NCBI GenBank assembly: GCA_943372515.1 | Contig: CALRYY010000012.1 | Coordinates: 1 to 64,000 of the forward strand | Length of the DNA stretch: 64,000 nucleotides | Source: RAM1 sp943372515 | GTDB lineage: Bacteria; Pseudomonadota; Gammaproteobacteria; Burkholderiales; Burkholderiaceae_C | Reading direction: 5' to 3' | In this document: positions 43,334 to 52,659 of the stretch, in pieces | How positions within the stretch are numbered: the stretch's first letter is position 1 | How the letters are laid out: the number at the start of each line of letters is the position of its first letter | Notes under the pieces: generated by a model | The model's input: only the letters and a program-made list of their open reading frames with translations | Database searches by the model: none | Told to the model about the DNA's origin: nothing | Made by a program: the position numbers and the translations under genes

Positions 43334-46285
43334 TCAGGCCAGCAATGCCACGTTGCCTCCGGCGGCTGTGGTGTTGATGGTCAGGGTCTGCTCTGCGCAG
43401 AAGCGATACAGGTAGTGCGGGCCGCCGGCCTTGGGGCCGGTGCCCGACAGGCCTTCACCGCCAAAGGGCTGCACACCCACTACCGCACCGATCATGTTGC
43501 GGTTGATGTACACATTGCCCACATGTGCGCCTGCGGCCAGTGCCTGCGCGCGGCTGTCGATGCGCGTCTGGATGCCCAGCGTCAGGCCGTAGCCCAGGGC
43601 GTTGATCTGGTCAATGACAGCATGCGGGTCGCCGGACCAGCGCACCACGTGCAGCACGGGGCCGAAGATCTCGGTCTGCATATCGGCGATGCGGTTGATT
43701 TCGAACATTTTGGGGGCGATGAAATGGCCGTTCGCCGGCGCCTCGCCCGCATGGTGCCGGGTGGCCGTGCCGGTCAACCGCTGCAAGTGCTGCCCGATGC
43801 CGTCGAACGCCTCGCGGTCAATGACAGGCCCCACATCGGTAGCCAGCAGGGCGGGGTCGCCTGTGACCAGCTCTTTTGCCGCGCCCCGGATCATCTCGAT
43901 CACGCCGTCGGCAATGCCCTCGTGCACGCACAGCAGGCGCAGTGCCGAGCAGCGCTGGCCGGCCGAGCGGAAGGCGCTTTGCACCACGGCGTCGGCCACC
44001 TGCTCGGGCAGGGCAGTGCTGTCCACCAGCATGGCGTTGATGCCGCCTGTTTCTGCAATCAGCGGCACGATGGCGCCGTCTTTGGCCGCCAGCGCACGCT
44101 GGATGATTTTGGCCACCTGCGTGGAGCCCGTGAACACCACGCCTGCCACGTTCGGCGCCGCGACCAGCGCCGCGCCCACAGTCTCGCCGGGGCCGTGCAG
44201 CAACTGCAATGCATCGGCAGGTACGCCTGCGGCATGCAACAGCTTGACTGCATCCAGCGCCACGCCGGGCGTCTGCTCGGCGGGCTTGGCCAGTACCGTG
44301 TTGCCTGTGGCCAGTGCGGCGGCCACCTGGCCCATGAAGATCGCCAGCGGAAAATTCCAGGGGCTGATGCACACCCAGGCGCCGCGCGCGGTCAGGCGCA
44401 GTTCGTTGCTTTCGCCTGTCGGCCCAGGCAGGGTTACAGGCGCCATGATGCGCTCGGCTTCATTGGCGTAGTAGCGCAGGAAGTCCACCGCTTCGCGCAC
44501 CTCGGCCACCGTGTCGCCCCAGGTCTTGAAGGCCTCCTTGACCAGCAGCGCGCAAAAGCGCGGCATGTCGGACTCCAGCGCATCTGCGGCGTTGCGCAAG
44601 ATGGCTGCGCGTTGCGCGACGGGGGTGCGGGACCAGGTGGGGAAAGCGGCCACGGCGCGGGCGACCGCATCCGTTGCCTGCGCCGTGTTGGCCTCGGGCA
44701 CAGCGGGGACGCTGACTGTGCCGAACGCAGCCAGCAAGGGCGCCCGCATGGCGTGCACGGTCAGGTCCAGGCCCAGGCTGTTTTTGCGTACGGTGCCGTA
44801 CAGGGCGCCCGGCAGGGGCTGTGATGAATCGGGTTCCAGCCGCAAGGGCGAGATCAGCAGCTCGTCCATGCCCACCGACTCATCGGCCAACTGATGCACA
44901 AAAGAAGAGTTGGCACCGTTTTCCAGCAGGCGGCGCACCAGGTACGCCAGCAGGTCCCGGTGCTGGCCTACGGGGGCGTAGACGCGGCAGCTGACCAACG
45001 GGTTCTTCAGCACTTCGCGGTAAATGCCTTCGCCCATGCCGTGCAGGCGCTGCAGCTCGAAAGTACTTCCCGCGCGGGCTGCCATCTGAAGGATGGCAGC
45101 GATGGTCCCCGCGTTATGCGTTGCAAACTGCGGGTAGATCACATCGCTGGCGTCCAGCAGCGCCCGCGCGCAGGCCAGGTAGCTCACGTCGGTGTGGTGC
45201 TTGTGGGTGAACACCGGGTAGTGCGGCAGGCCCAGCTCCTGTGCGCGCTTGATCTCGGCGTCCCAGTACGCGCCCTTGACCAGGCGGCACATGAAGCGAA
45301 GGCGGTAGTTGCGGGCCAGTTGCGCTACATGGCCGATCAGCTCCAGCGCGCGGGTCTGGTACGCCTGCAGCGCCAGGCCAAAGCCCGCCCATTGCGGGTG
45401 GTGCTGCGCCACCTGGGCCGCAAGCGCTTCGAAGACGTCCAGCGACAATTCCAGCCGGTCCACCTCTTCGGCATCAATGGTCAGGTTGATGTTGGCGCGC
45501 GCGGCCTGTTCACACAGCGTCCACACGCGGGGTACCAGCTCTGCCAGCACGCGTTCGCGCTGCGGGTCTTCATAGCGCGGGTGCAGGGCGCTGAGCTTGA
45601 TGGAGATGCCGTCGTTGTGGGCCACGGCGCCGGTTGCACTGGCGCGCTGCGCAATGGACTGGATGGCGTTGCGGTAGCTCGCCAGGTAACGCAGCGCGTC
45701 CGCGTCGGTGCGGGCACCTTCGCCCAGCATGTCATAGCTGAACCTGAGGCTGGCTATGTGGCGGCGCGCGCCAGCGGCTTCGTCCATGGCTTCACCAATG
45801 GTCTGGCCCAGCACAAACTGCCGGCCCAGCAACTGCACCGCCCGCAGCGTGGCGGCCACCACGGTGCGGGCACCCAGCTTGGCCATCAGGCCGGGCTCAT
45901 GGCCTGCGTCCGGCAGAAATCTCTTGGACATGGCGATGGCCGTGGACGACAGCCGCGCCAGGGTGGAGTCGGCTGCGCCGTCAAAATCCGCCCGTCCCAA
46001 TTGGTCGGCGGTCAGCGCAATGGCGGTCTCGGCGTCCGGCACGCGCAGCAGCGCTTCGGCCAGCCGCATCAACGCCAGGCCTTCGGCGCTGGAGATGGGG
46101 TATTCCTTCAACAGGCTTTCCATCGCCCAAAACGGCGGCGGATGCTTGCGCACGGCCTGCACCCAAGGGCGCGCCGTGTGGGCGGCTGCCGCCCAGTCCA
46201 GTGCGCCGTCCAGCGACTGCAGGCGGTCAGAAACGGTGGCGGCTTCGGGCCGGTACGGGAAGGGCAGACGTTGCTGTGGGTTCAT
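43334..46285 (-). CDS. putA: bifunctional proline dehydrogenase / glutamate semialdehyde dehydrogenase
   Basis: 983 residues, the short (type A) PutA without an N-terminal ribbon-helix-helix DNA-binding domain. The proline dehydrogenase barrel spans about 120-430 (RLVKGAYWD, YRVYAPVGQHRDLLAYLVRR-like CRVYAPVGQHRDLL), and the aldehyde dehydrogenase about 500-980 with VFTGSTQVAK, the Glu in IAETGGINAM and the nucleophile Cys in GQRCSALR. Converts proline to glutamate. Because it cannot repress itself, the divergent Lrp-type gene is its likely regulator. Confidence 0.96.
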   Translation of the reverse strand: MNPQQRLPFPYRPEAATVSDRLQSLDGALDWAAAAHTARPWVQAVRKHPPPFWAMESLLKEYPISSAEGLALMRLAEALLRVPDAETAIALTADQLGRADFDGAADSTLARLSSTAIAMSKRFLPDAGHEPGLMAKLGARTVVAATLRAVQLLGRQFVLGQTIGEAMDEAAGARRHIASLRFSYDMLGEGARTDADALRYLASYRNAIQSIAQRASATGAVAHNDGISIKLSALHPRYEDPQRERVLAELVPRVWTLCEQAARANINLTIDAEEVDRLELSLDVFEALAAQVAQHHPQWAGFGLALQAYQTRALELIGHVAQLARNYRLRFMCRLVKGAYWDAEIKRAQELGLPHYPVFTHKHHTDVSYLACARALLDASDVIYPQFATHNAGTIAAILQMAARAGSTFELQRLHGMGEGIYREVLKNPLVSCRVYAPVGQHRDLLAYLVRRLLENGANSSFVHQLADESVGMDELLISPLRLEPDSSQPLPGALYGTVRKNSLGLDLTVHAMRAPLLAAFGTVSVPAVPEANTAQATDAVARAVAAFPTWSRTPVAQRAAILRNAADALESDMPRFCALLVKEAFKTWGDTVAEVREAVDFLRYYANEAERIMAPVTLPGPTGESNELRLTARGAWVCISPWNFPLAIFMGQVAAALATGNTVLAKPAEQTPGVALDAVKLLHAAGVPADALQLLHGPGETVGAALVAAPNVAGVVFTGSTQVAKIIQRALAAKDGAIVPLIAETGGINAMLVDSTALPEQVADAVVQSAFRSAGQRCSALRLLCVHEGIADGVIEMIRGAAKELVTGDPALLATDVGPVIDREAFDGIGQHLQRLTGTATRHHAGEAPANGHFIAPKMFEINRIADMQTEIFGPVLHVVRWSGDPHAVIDQINALGYGLTLGIQTRIDSRAQALAAGAHVGNVYINRNMIGAVVGVQPFGGEGLSGTGPKAGGPHYLYRFCAEQTLTINTTAAGGNVALLA

Positions 46286-46333
46286 GGCAGGTCACGTGTT
46301 GGTGTGAATACCGTCATGTTGGATTGTTTGGCG

Positions 46334-46344
46334 GTGAATTTCAC
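46334..46344. promoter_or_regulatory. candidate operator between putA and its Lrp-type regulator
   Basis: GTGAATTTCAC, a palindrome apart from its centre, in the 96-bp spacer between divergent putA and the Lrp gene, followed by a second similar half (TAAATTCC). Plausible Lrp/AsnC-type site; not tested. Confidence 0.35.
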
Positions 46345-46381
46345 GCTAAATTCCAGCTTGAAACCGGATAAATCACTACTC

Positions 46382-46858
46382 ATGACTGAATCAATCGCCG
46401 ATATCGACCGCATTGACCTGAAAATCCTGAATGTCCTGCAGCAGGACGGCCGCATTTCCAACCTCAAGCTGGCCGATGCGGTGACGCTGTCGCCCACCGC
46501 AGTGCTGGCCCGGGTGCAGCGCCTGACGCGCGACGGCTACATCCTGGGCTACGAGGCGCGGCTGAACCCGCTGAAACTCGGCGCCGGGATGATGGTGTTT
46601 GTGGAGGTGCTGCTGGACCGCACCACGCCCAATGTGTTTGACGCCTTCAAGGCCGCCGTGCAGGTGCACCACGAAATCATGGAATGCCACATGGTGGCCG
46701 GCGGCTTTGACTACCTGCTCAAGACCCGCATGGCCGACATGGCGGCCTACCGCCACTTTGCGGGTACGGTGCTGTGGCAACTGCCCGGCGTGCGCGAGAC
46801 GCGGACCTACGCCGTGATGGAAGAGGTGAAAAATTCCACACAGCTCAAGCTGCTGTAG
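46382..46858 (+). CDS. Lrp/AsnC family regulator, putative PutR
   Basis: 158 residues. N-terminal helix-turn-helix (DRIDLKILNVLQQDGRISNLKLADAVTLSPTAV) and C-terminal RAM ligand domain (VFVEVLLDRT, MVAGGFDYLLKTRMADMAAY). Divergent from putA. In many alpha- and betaproteobacteria an Lrp-like activator next to putA responds to proline (PutR/BkdR type); the same is inferred here from context. Confidence 0.9.
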   Translation: MTESIADIDRIDLKILNVLQQDGRISNLKLADAVTLSPTAVLARVQRLTRDGYILGYEARLNPLKLGAGMMVFVEVLLDRTTPNVFDAFKAAVQVHHEIMECHMVAGGFDYLLKTRMADMAAYRHFAGTVLWQLPGVRETRTYAVMEEVKNSTQLKLL

Positions 46859-46908
46859 CGCGCCGGCCGCAGCACAATGCCGCAATCACTGACCCTGGAG
46901 GCGTTCAC

Positions 46909-47475
46909 ATGACATCTCTTTCAAAGGCCCTGGCGGGCGCATTGCTGGATACGGCCTGCACCCTGGCTGCTGCGCAGACCATCAAGCCCGGCCTGTGGGA
47001 AATCAGCAGCAAGATGGGCGGCAACCCCGAGATGGACAGCGCCATGGCCCAGATCCAGCAGCAGATGGCTGCCATGCCGCCTGAGCAGCGCAAGATGATG
47101 CAGGACATGATGGCCAGGCAGGGCGTCAACATGGCTGCGGGGCCGGGCGGCACCATGCTCAGCAAGGTGTGCCTGACCAGGGAGATGGTGGAGCGCAACC
47201 AGCTGCCCGTGCATGAAAAGGGCAATTGCACCAGCACGGTCAGCAACCAGTCTGCCGCCGGCATGAACATGAAATTTGTCTGCACCGACCCGGCGGCCAC
47301 AGGCGAGGGCCGCGTCAACTTCAAGGGCGACAGCGCCTATGACATGAAGATGACCATGAACAGCAATCATCAGGGCAAGCCCATGGCGACCACCCTGGAC
47401 GCCAGCGGCAAATGGCTGGGCGCGGACTGTGGGGCGATCAAGCCGTTGGCGCTTCCGGCGTCGCCTAAAAAATAG
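46909..47475 (+). CDS. DUF3617 family exported protein
   Basis: 188 residues. N-terminal leader of about 22 residues (a short, rather polar signal peptide ending LAAAQ), then IKPGLWEISSKM, a Met/Gln-rich central helix, and CLTREMVERN, CTSTV, KFVCTDP with four cysteines. This is the DUF3617 pattern (periplasmic, unknown function). A GGAGG ribosome site precedes the ATG. Convergent with yggS, 7 bp apart. Confidence 0.87.
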   Translation: MTSLSKALAGALLDTACTLAAAQTIKPGLWEISSKMGGNPEMDSAMAQIQQQMAAMPPEQRKMMQDMMARQGVNMAAGPGGTMLSKVCLTREMVERNQLPVHEKGNCTSTVSNQSAAGMNMKFVCTDPAATGEGRVNFKGDSAYDMKMTMNSNHQGKPMATTLDASGKWLGADCGAIKPLALPASPKK

Positions 47476-47482
47476 GCAGTTA

Positions 47483-48175
47483 TCAGGCGGCGCGGGCGCG
47501 GTCGCCAAAAATCGCCGTGCCCACGCGCACCATCGTGCTGCCCGCCTGCACGGCGGCCTCCAGATCAGCAGTCATGCCCATGGACAGCGTGTCCAGCGGC
47601 AGGCCAGCGGCGCGCAGGTCGTCAAACAGGGTGCGGGCGCGCTGGTGCACCGCCAACTGAGTTGCAACGTCAGCACAGGGCTCGGGGATGGTCATGATCC
47701 CGCGCAGCGTCAGGCGGGGCAGCGCCGCCACCTCGCGCGCCAGCGCCAGTGCCTCGTCTGGTGCGACGCCTGCCTTGGTGGCGCCGCCGTCGACATTGAC
47801 CTGTATGCACACCTGCAAGGGCGCCAGCTCTGGCGGGCGCTGTTCGCTCAGGCGTTGCGCAATCTTCAACCGGTCCACCGTGTGGGCCCAGTCAAAATGC
47901 GCGGCCACCAGCCGGGTCTTGTTGCTCTGGATGGGACCGATACAGTGCCATTGCAGGGGCAGGCCCTGCAGCAGCGCGATCTTTTCAACCGCTTCCTGGA
48001 TGTAGTTTTCGCCAAAGGCGGTTTGCCCGGCGGCATGCGCGTCGCGCACCGCATCGGGGCCGAATGTCTTGGATACCGCCAGCAGTGTCACGCTGCCTGC
48101 GCCCCGGCCGGCGGCGGCGCAGGCTGTGGCAATGCGGGTACGAACACTCTGGAGGTTGTCGCCAATCGTGGTCAT
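47483..48175 (-). CDS. yggS: pyridoxal phosphate homeostasis protein (YggS family)
   Basis: 230 residues, fold-type III PLP-binding protein. The PLP lysine is Lys36 in LLAVSKTFGPD, with FGENYIQEA, WHCIGPIQSNK and LSMGMTADLEAAVQAGSTMVRVGTAIFG motifs. Balances free PLP. Divergent from pilT with 39 bp between starts, an arrangement common in proteobacteria (yggS beside pil genes). Confidence 0.95.
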   Translation of the reverse strand: MTTIGDNLQSVRTRIATACAAAGRGAGSVTLLAVSKTFGPDAVRDAHAAGQTAFGENYIQEAVEKIALLQGLPLQWHCIGPIQSNKTRLVAAHFDWAHTVDRLKIAQRLSEQRPPELAPLQVCIQVNVDGGATKAGVAPDEALALAREVAALPRLTLRGIMTIPEPCADVATQLAVHQRARTLFDDLRAAGLPLDTLSMGMTADLEAAVQAGSTMVRVGTAIFGDRARAA

Positions 48176-48214
48176 AATCGTCCGAGCGTATCAAATCAGA
48201 CTATCGAGGGATCT

Positions 48215-49258
48215 GTGGACATTACCCAGTTGCTGGCATTCAGCGTCAAAAACAAAGCATCCGACCTTCACCTGTCCGCCGGCTTGCCGCCGATGATTCG
48301 CGTGCACGGCGATGTGCGCCGCATCAACGTGGACTCCCTGGACCACAAGCAGGTGCACAGCATGGTGTACGACATCATGAATGACACCCAGCGCAAGATC
48401 TATGAAGAGTTCCTGGAGGTCGACTTTTCGTTCGAGATCGACGGCCTGGCGCGATTCCGGGTCAACGCATTCAACCAGAACCGGGGCGCCGGTGCCGTGT
48501 TCCGGACGATTCCGTCCAAGATCCTGACGCTGGAGCAGCTCAACGCGCCGAAGATTTTTGGTGACCTGGCGCTCAAGCCGCGCGGCATGGTGCTGGTCAC
48601 AGGCCCCACCGGCTCGGGCAAGTCCACCACGCTGGCGGCCATGGTCAACTTCCTCAACGAAACCGAATACGGCCACATCCTGACGGTGGAAGACCCGATC
48701 GAATTTGTGCACGAATCCAAAAAGTGCCTGATCAACCAGCGCGAGGTCGGCCCCATGACGCTGAGCTTTGCCGCCGCGCTCAAGTCTGCCCTGCGCGAAG
48801 ACCCGGACGCCATCCTGGTGGGCGAAATGCGCGACCTGGAAACCATCCGCCTGGCCATGACGGCGGCCGAAACGGGCCACCTTGTGTTCGGCACACTGCA
48901 CACGTCCAGCGCGGCCAAAACGATTGACCGGATCATCGACGTGTTCCCGGCCGAAGAAAAGGAAATGATCCGCGCCATGCTGTCCGAATCGCTGCAGGCC
49001 GTGATCTCGCAAACGCTGTGCAAGACCAAGGACGGCCAGGGCCGTGTGGCCGCGCACGAGATCATGCTGGGCACCAGTGCCATCCGCAACCTGATCCGCG
49101 AGGCAAAGGTGGCACAGATGTACTCGGCCATCCAGACCGGCAACAACTTCGGCATGCAGACGCTGGACCAGAACCTGTCAGACCTGGTCAAACGCAACAT
49201 CATCAGCCCCGGTGAAGCCCGCGGAAAAGCCAAAATTCCTGAGAACTTCCCAGGCTGA
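48215..49258 (+). CDS. pilT: type IV pilus retraction ATPase PilT
   Basis: 347 residues from GTG 48215 with GAGGG just upstream. SDLHLSAGLPPMIRVHG N-terminal domain, Walker A GPTGSGKST (130-138), Asp box EDPIEF, Walker B GEMRDLETI, His box TGHLVFGTLHTSS, and the PilT-specific C-terminal AIRNLIRE motif. Powers pilus retraction for twitching and DNA uptake. Confidence 0.97.
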   Translation: MDITQLLAFSVKNKASDLHLSAGLPPMIRVHGDVRRINVDSLDHKQVHSMVYDIMNDTQRKIYEEFLEVDFSFEIDGLARFRVNAFNQNRGAGAVFRTIPSKILTLEQLNAPKIFGDLALKPRGMVLVTGPTGSGKSTTLAAMVNFLNETEYGHILTVEDPIEFVHESKKCLINQREVGPMTLSFAAALKSALREDPDAILVGEMRDLETIRLAMTAAETGHLVFGTLHTSSAAKTIDRIIDVFPAEEKEMIRAMLSESLQAVISQTLCKTKDGQGRVAAHEIMLGTSAIRNLIREAKVAQMYSAIQTGNNFGMQTLDQNLSDLVKRNIISPGEARGKAKIPENFPG

Positions 49259-49268
49259 ATATGGCTTC

Positions 49269-49342
49269 CCCCCGATGCGCCCTCGGCGCTTCCCCCCAGG
49301 GGGCGACACCAGCGGCCCGGCGAAGCCGGATCCGCGGTGTCC
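49269..49342 (+). repeat. intergenic palindromic repeat, copy 4 (pilT-pilU)
   Basis: Plus-orientation copy closest to the one at 18941: GCGCCCTCGGCGC, CCCCCCAGGGGG, then GACACCAGCGG-CCCGGCGAAGCCGG-ATCCGCGGTGTC forming a two-tier hairpin. Fills most of the 119-bp spacer between pilT and pilU. Confidence 0.86.
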
Positions 49343-49377
49343 CCGCACTGCAATTTCAGTAGTAAGGAGGTGCTCTC

Positions 49378-50514
49378 ATGGAGCGCGATCAGGCCAGTAA
49401 ATTCATCAACGACCTGTTGAAACTCATGGTCAGCCGCAACGGCAGCGACCTGTTCATCACCGGCGACTTTCCGCCCGCCATGAAGGTGGACGGCAAGGTC
49501 ACCAAGGTCTCGCCCCAGCCGCTGACCGGCGCACACACGCTGTCGCTGGCGCGCTCGATCATGAACGACAAGCAGGCGTCGGAGTTCGAGCGCACCAAGG
49601 AGTGCAACTTTGCGATCTCGCCGCCCGGCATCGGGCGTTTTCGGGTCAACGCCTTTGTGCAGCAGGGCAAGGTCGGCATGGTGCTGCGGGTGATTCCGAT
49701 GGTGCTGCCCACGATCGACGGGCTGGGCGTGCCGCAGGTCCTGAAAGAAGTGGTGATGGCCAAGCGCGGCCTGACCATCCTGGTGGGCGCGACGGGTTCC
49801 GGCAAGTCCACCACGCTGGCCGCCATGGTCGACTGGCGCAACGAAAATTCTTACGGCCACATCATCACCATCGAAGACCCGGTGGAATTTGTGCACCCTC
49901 ACAAGAACTGCGTGGTCACGCAGCGCGAAGTGGGTCTGGACACCGACAACTGGGAGTCTGCGCTCAAGAACACGCTGCGCCAGGCACCCGACGTGATCCT
50001 GATGGGCGAAATCCGCGACCGCGAAACCATGGAGCACGCCATTGCCTTCGCCGAAACCGGCCACCTGTGCCTGGCCACGCTGCACGCCAACAGTGCCAAC
50101 CAGGCGCTGGACCGCGTGATCAACTTCTTCCCTGAAGAGCGGCGCGCGCAGCTGCTGATGGACCTGTCGCTGAACCTGAAGGCCTTCATCTCGCAGCGCC
50201 TGGTGCCCAAGCAGGACGGCAAGGGCCGTCAGGCCGCCGTTGAAATCATGCTCAACAGCCCGCTGATCTCCGACATGATCTTCAAGGGCGAGGTCTCCGA
50301 GATCAAGGAGATCATGAAGAAAAGCCGCAATCTGGGCATGCAGACCTTTGACCAGGCGCTGTTCGACGCCTACGAGAACAACGTCATTTCGTACGAAGAC
50401 GCGTTGCGCAATGCCGATTCGGTCAACGATCTGCGCCTGCAGATCAAGCTGAACAGCCAGCGCGCCAAGAACCAGGACCTGGCCTCCGGCACCGAACACC
50501 TCGCCATCGTTTGA
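49378..50514 (+). CDS. pilU: type IV pilus ATPase PilU
   Basis: 378 residues with a strong TAAGGAGGT ribosome site. PilT paralogue: GSDLFITGDFPPAMKVDG, Walker A GATGSGKST, EDPVEF, GEIRDRETME and TLHANSANQALDR. It lacks the AIRNLIRE motif and has an extra charged C-terminal tail, as expected for PilU, which helps PilT under load. Confidence 0.96.
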   Translation: MERDQASKFINDLLKLMVSRNGSDLFITGDFPPAMKVDGKVTKVSPQPLTGAHTLSLARSIMNDKQASEFERTKECNFAISPPGIGRFRVNAFVQQGKVGMVLRVIPMVLPTIDGLGVPQVLKEVVMAKRGLTILVGATGSGKSTTLAAMVDWRNENSYGHIITIEDPVEFVHPHKNCVVTQREVGLDTDNWESALKNTLRQAPDVILMGEIRDRETMEHAIAFAETGHLCLATLHANSANQALDRVINFFPEERRAQLLMDLSLNLKAFISQRLVPKQDGKGRQAAVEIMLNSPLISDMIFKGEVSEIKEIMKKSRNLGMQTFDQALFDAYENNVISYEDALRNADSVNDLRLQIKLNSQRAKNQDLASGTEHLAIV

Positions 50515-50521
50515 GCACCCC

Positions 50522-51424
50522 ATGAGCAGTATCAATCCAAAAACCTACGAATCCACACCATCGCGCAAGGTCGCATTTCTGGGCCTGGGCGTCATGGGCT
50601 TGCCCATGGCCGGGCACCTGGCGCTCGCCGGGCACGAGGTCACCGTCTACAACCGCAGTGCGGCCAAAGCGGCTGCCTGGGTAACCGAATTCGGCGGCAA
50701 ATCCGCCGCCACACCGCGTGAAGCGGCCACAGGCGTGGACATCGTGTTTTGCTGCGTGGGCAATGACGACGACCTGCGCTCAGTCACCCTGGGGGCGGAC
50801 GGCGCCTTTGCGGGCATGAAGCCAGGGGCCGTATTTGTGGACCACACGACGGCCTCAGCCGATGTGGCACGCGAGCTGTACGCCGCCGCCAAAAACCTGG
50901 GGCTGCAGTTTGTCGACGCTCCGGTGTCCGGCGGGCAGGCGGGGGCGCAAAACGGCATGCTCACCGTGATGTGTGGCGGCGATGCGGCGGCGTTTGAAGC
51001 TGCCAGGCCCGCGGCCATGGCGTTTGCGCGCGCCTTCACGCTGCTGGGCGCAGCCGGTTCGGGTCAGCTGGCCAAGATGGTCAACCAGATCTGCATTGCC
51101 GGGCTGGTGCAGGGCTTGTCCGAGGCCATTGCCTTCGGCCAGAAAGCCGGCCTGGACATGGAGCAGGTGCTGGAGGTGATCGGCAAGGGCGCGGCCCAGA
51201 GCTGGCAACTGGACAACCGGGGCAAGACCATGATTGCCGGCAAGTTTGACTTCGGCTTTGCGGTGGACTGGATGCGCAAGGACCTGGGCCTGGTACTGGA
51301 CGAAGCCAAGCGCAACGGCGCCCGGTTGCCCGTCACGGCACTGGTGGACCAGTTTTATGCCGACGTGCAGGCCTTGGGCGGCCAGCGCTGGGACACTTCC
51401 AGCCTGATCAAGCGGCTGAAATAA
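50522..51424 (+). CDS. beta-hydroxyacid dehydrogenase (3-hydroxyisobutyrate dehydrogenase family)
   Basis: 300 residues. VAFLGLGVMGLPMAGHLALAGHEVTVYNR is the NAD(P)-binding motif, FVDAPVSGGQAGAQNG the substrate motif, and GSGQLAKMVNQI the catalytic Lys helix. Family includes 3-hydroxyisobutyrate and tartronate semialdehyde reductases; substrate not determined. Seven bp after pilU, convergent with the BON-domain gene (3 bp apart). Confidence 0.9.
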   Translation: MSSINPKTYESTPSRKVAFLGLGVMGLPMAGHLALAGHEVTVYNRSAAKAAAWVTEFGGKSAATPREAATGVDIVFCCVGNDDDLRSVTLGADGAFAGMKPGAVFVDHTTASADVARELYAAAKNLGLQFVDAPVSGGQAGAQNGMLTVMCGGDAAAFEAARPAAMAFARAFTLLGAAGSGQLAKMVNQICIAGLVQGLSEAIAFGQKAGLDMEQVLEVIGKGAAQSWQLDNRGKTMIAGKFDFGFAVDWMRKDLGLVLDEAKRNGARLPVTALVDQFYADVQALGGQRWDTSSLIKRLK

Positions 51425-51427
51425 CCG

Positions 51428-52063
51428 TCAGCGCGCGGGCTGAGGAGCCTGTTGGGGTTGCAGGCGGCGCAGTTCGTCTTCGGTAATGATTTCAAAGATT
51501 CGAACAACCTTTTGCACGCCGCCCACGGTGCGCGTGATGGCCGTGGCGCGGTCGGCCTCGCGCTGGGTTACGCGGCCCATCAGGTAGGTGGTTCCGCGCT
51601 CGGTCACGACCTTGAAGGCGCCGGCGAACAGGTCCTTGGCGTCCACAAGAGACGCGCGCACCTTGCCGGTGATCAGCACATCGTTGGACCGCTGGGCCAG
51701 CGTGGTGTTGCCCAGCACAGCCAGCTCGTTGACGACCGAGCGTACGTTTTCAACGCGTGACACGATCTGCTCGGCCTGCTGACGGGCTGCGTCGTTGGGT
51801 ACTTCGCCGGTGACCAGCACCTGGCGGTTGTAGCTTGTCACGTTGACATGCGCGCGGTCGCCCAGCGCTTCACGCAGGCGGCTGGCGGCGCGCAGCTCGA
51901 TGCCTTCGTCTTCCAGCTGCGCGCCAGACGTACGGCGGTCGATGGCGACCAGTGCGCCTACGGCAGCACTGCCTACGATCAGCGGGGCACAGGCACTCAA
52001 AATGCCTGCGGCGACGCAAGCGCCCAATGCGGACAGCACCAGTCGGCGGGAAGGTTGGGTCAT
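51428..52063 (-). CDS. dolP: BON-domain lipoprotein DolP (YraP)
   Basis: 211 residues. Signal with lipobox LSAC (Cys about 25), then two BON domains (about 50-120 and 125-195) with VNVTSYNRQVLVTGEVPN and FKVVTERGTTYLMGRVTQREAD. Outer-membrane lipoprotein linked to envelope integrity in E. coli. ATG overlaps the diaA stop (ATGA), as in the conserved diaA-dolP pair. Confidence 0.9.
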   Translation of the reverse strand: MTQPSRRLVLSALGACVAAGILSACAPLIVGSAAVGALVAIDRRTSGAQLEDEGIELRAASRLREALGDRAHVNVTSYNRQVLVTGEVPNDAARQQAEQIVSRVENVRSVVNELAVLGNTTLAQRSNDVLITGKVRASLVDAKDLFAGAFKVVTERGTTYLMGRVTQREADRATAITRTVGGVQKVVRIFEIITEDELRRLQPQQAPQPAR

Positions 52064-52659
52064 GTCGGGTTTTCCTGTTCTCCGAGAAGCTGGGCGTCCA
52101 CGCCGTCGCACAGGCAGTGCAATATGAGGATGTGGACTTCCTGGATGCGCGCCGTACGTTCGTGCGGCACGCAGATATGGACATCGGTCTCGCGCAGGGC
52201 CTGGGCCATCTTGCCGCCCCCGCGCCCGGTCAGCGCCACCACGGTCATCTCGCGCTCGTGGGCTGCGGTGATGGCCTGCAGCACGCTGGCCGAGTTGCCG
52301 CTGGTGGACAGTGCCAGGAGTACATCGCCCGCCTGGCCCAATGCGCGCACCTGCTTGGCAAAGACTACGCTGAAGTCGTAGTCGTTGGCAATGGCGGTCA
52401 GGATGGAGCTGTCAGTGGTGAGGGCAATGGCGCCGAGCTCGGGCCGTTCACGTTCAAACCGGCCCACGAATTCGGCCGAAAAATGCTGGGCGTCCGCAGC
52501 GGACCCCCCATTTCCGCAGGCCAGCACCTTGCCCCCGCTGGTGACACAGGCCAGCAGGGCCTGCACGGCTGCGGCGATGGGTTTGCTCAGGATCTGGGCC
52601 GACTGGTACTTCAGGTCGGCACTGTCGATGAAGTGCTGTTGGATGCGTTGCTCAAGCAT
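52060..52659 (-). CDS. diaA: SIS-domain protein DiaA (GmhA-like)
   Basis: 199 residues. Single SIS domain: VLACGNGGSAADAQHFSAEFVGRFE, AIANDYDFSVVFAKQVRALGQAGDVLLALSTSGNS, and IQEVHILILHCLCDGVD. It is close to both phosphoheptose isomerase and DiaA; the place upstream of dolP and on the yraN strand favours DiaA, which promotes DnaA assembly at the origin. In E. coli yraN comes directly before it; here a three-gene block intervenes. Confidence 0.85.
   Translation of the reverse strand: MLEQRIQQHFIDSADLKYQSAQILSKPIAAAVQALLACVTSGGKVLACGNGGSAADAQHFSAEFVGRFERERPELGAIALTTDSSILTAIANDYDFSVVFAKQVRALGQAGDVLLALSTSGNSASVLQAITAAHEREMTVVALTGRGGGKMAQALRETDVHICVPHERTARIQEVHILILHCLCDGVDAQLLGEQENPT

Noticed and set aside
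52060..52659. Call as phosphoheptose isomerase GmhA
   Set aside because: Sequence allows it, but position upstream of dolP and similarity to the DiaA pattern (AKQVRALG-AGDVLLA, RIQEVHIL) favour DiaA; GmhA activity is not excluded.
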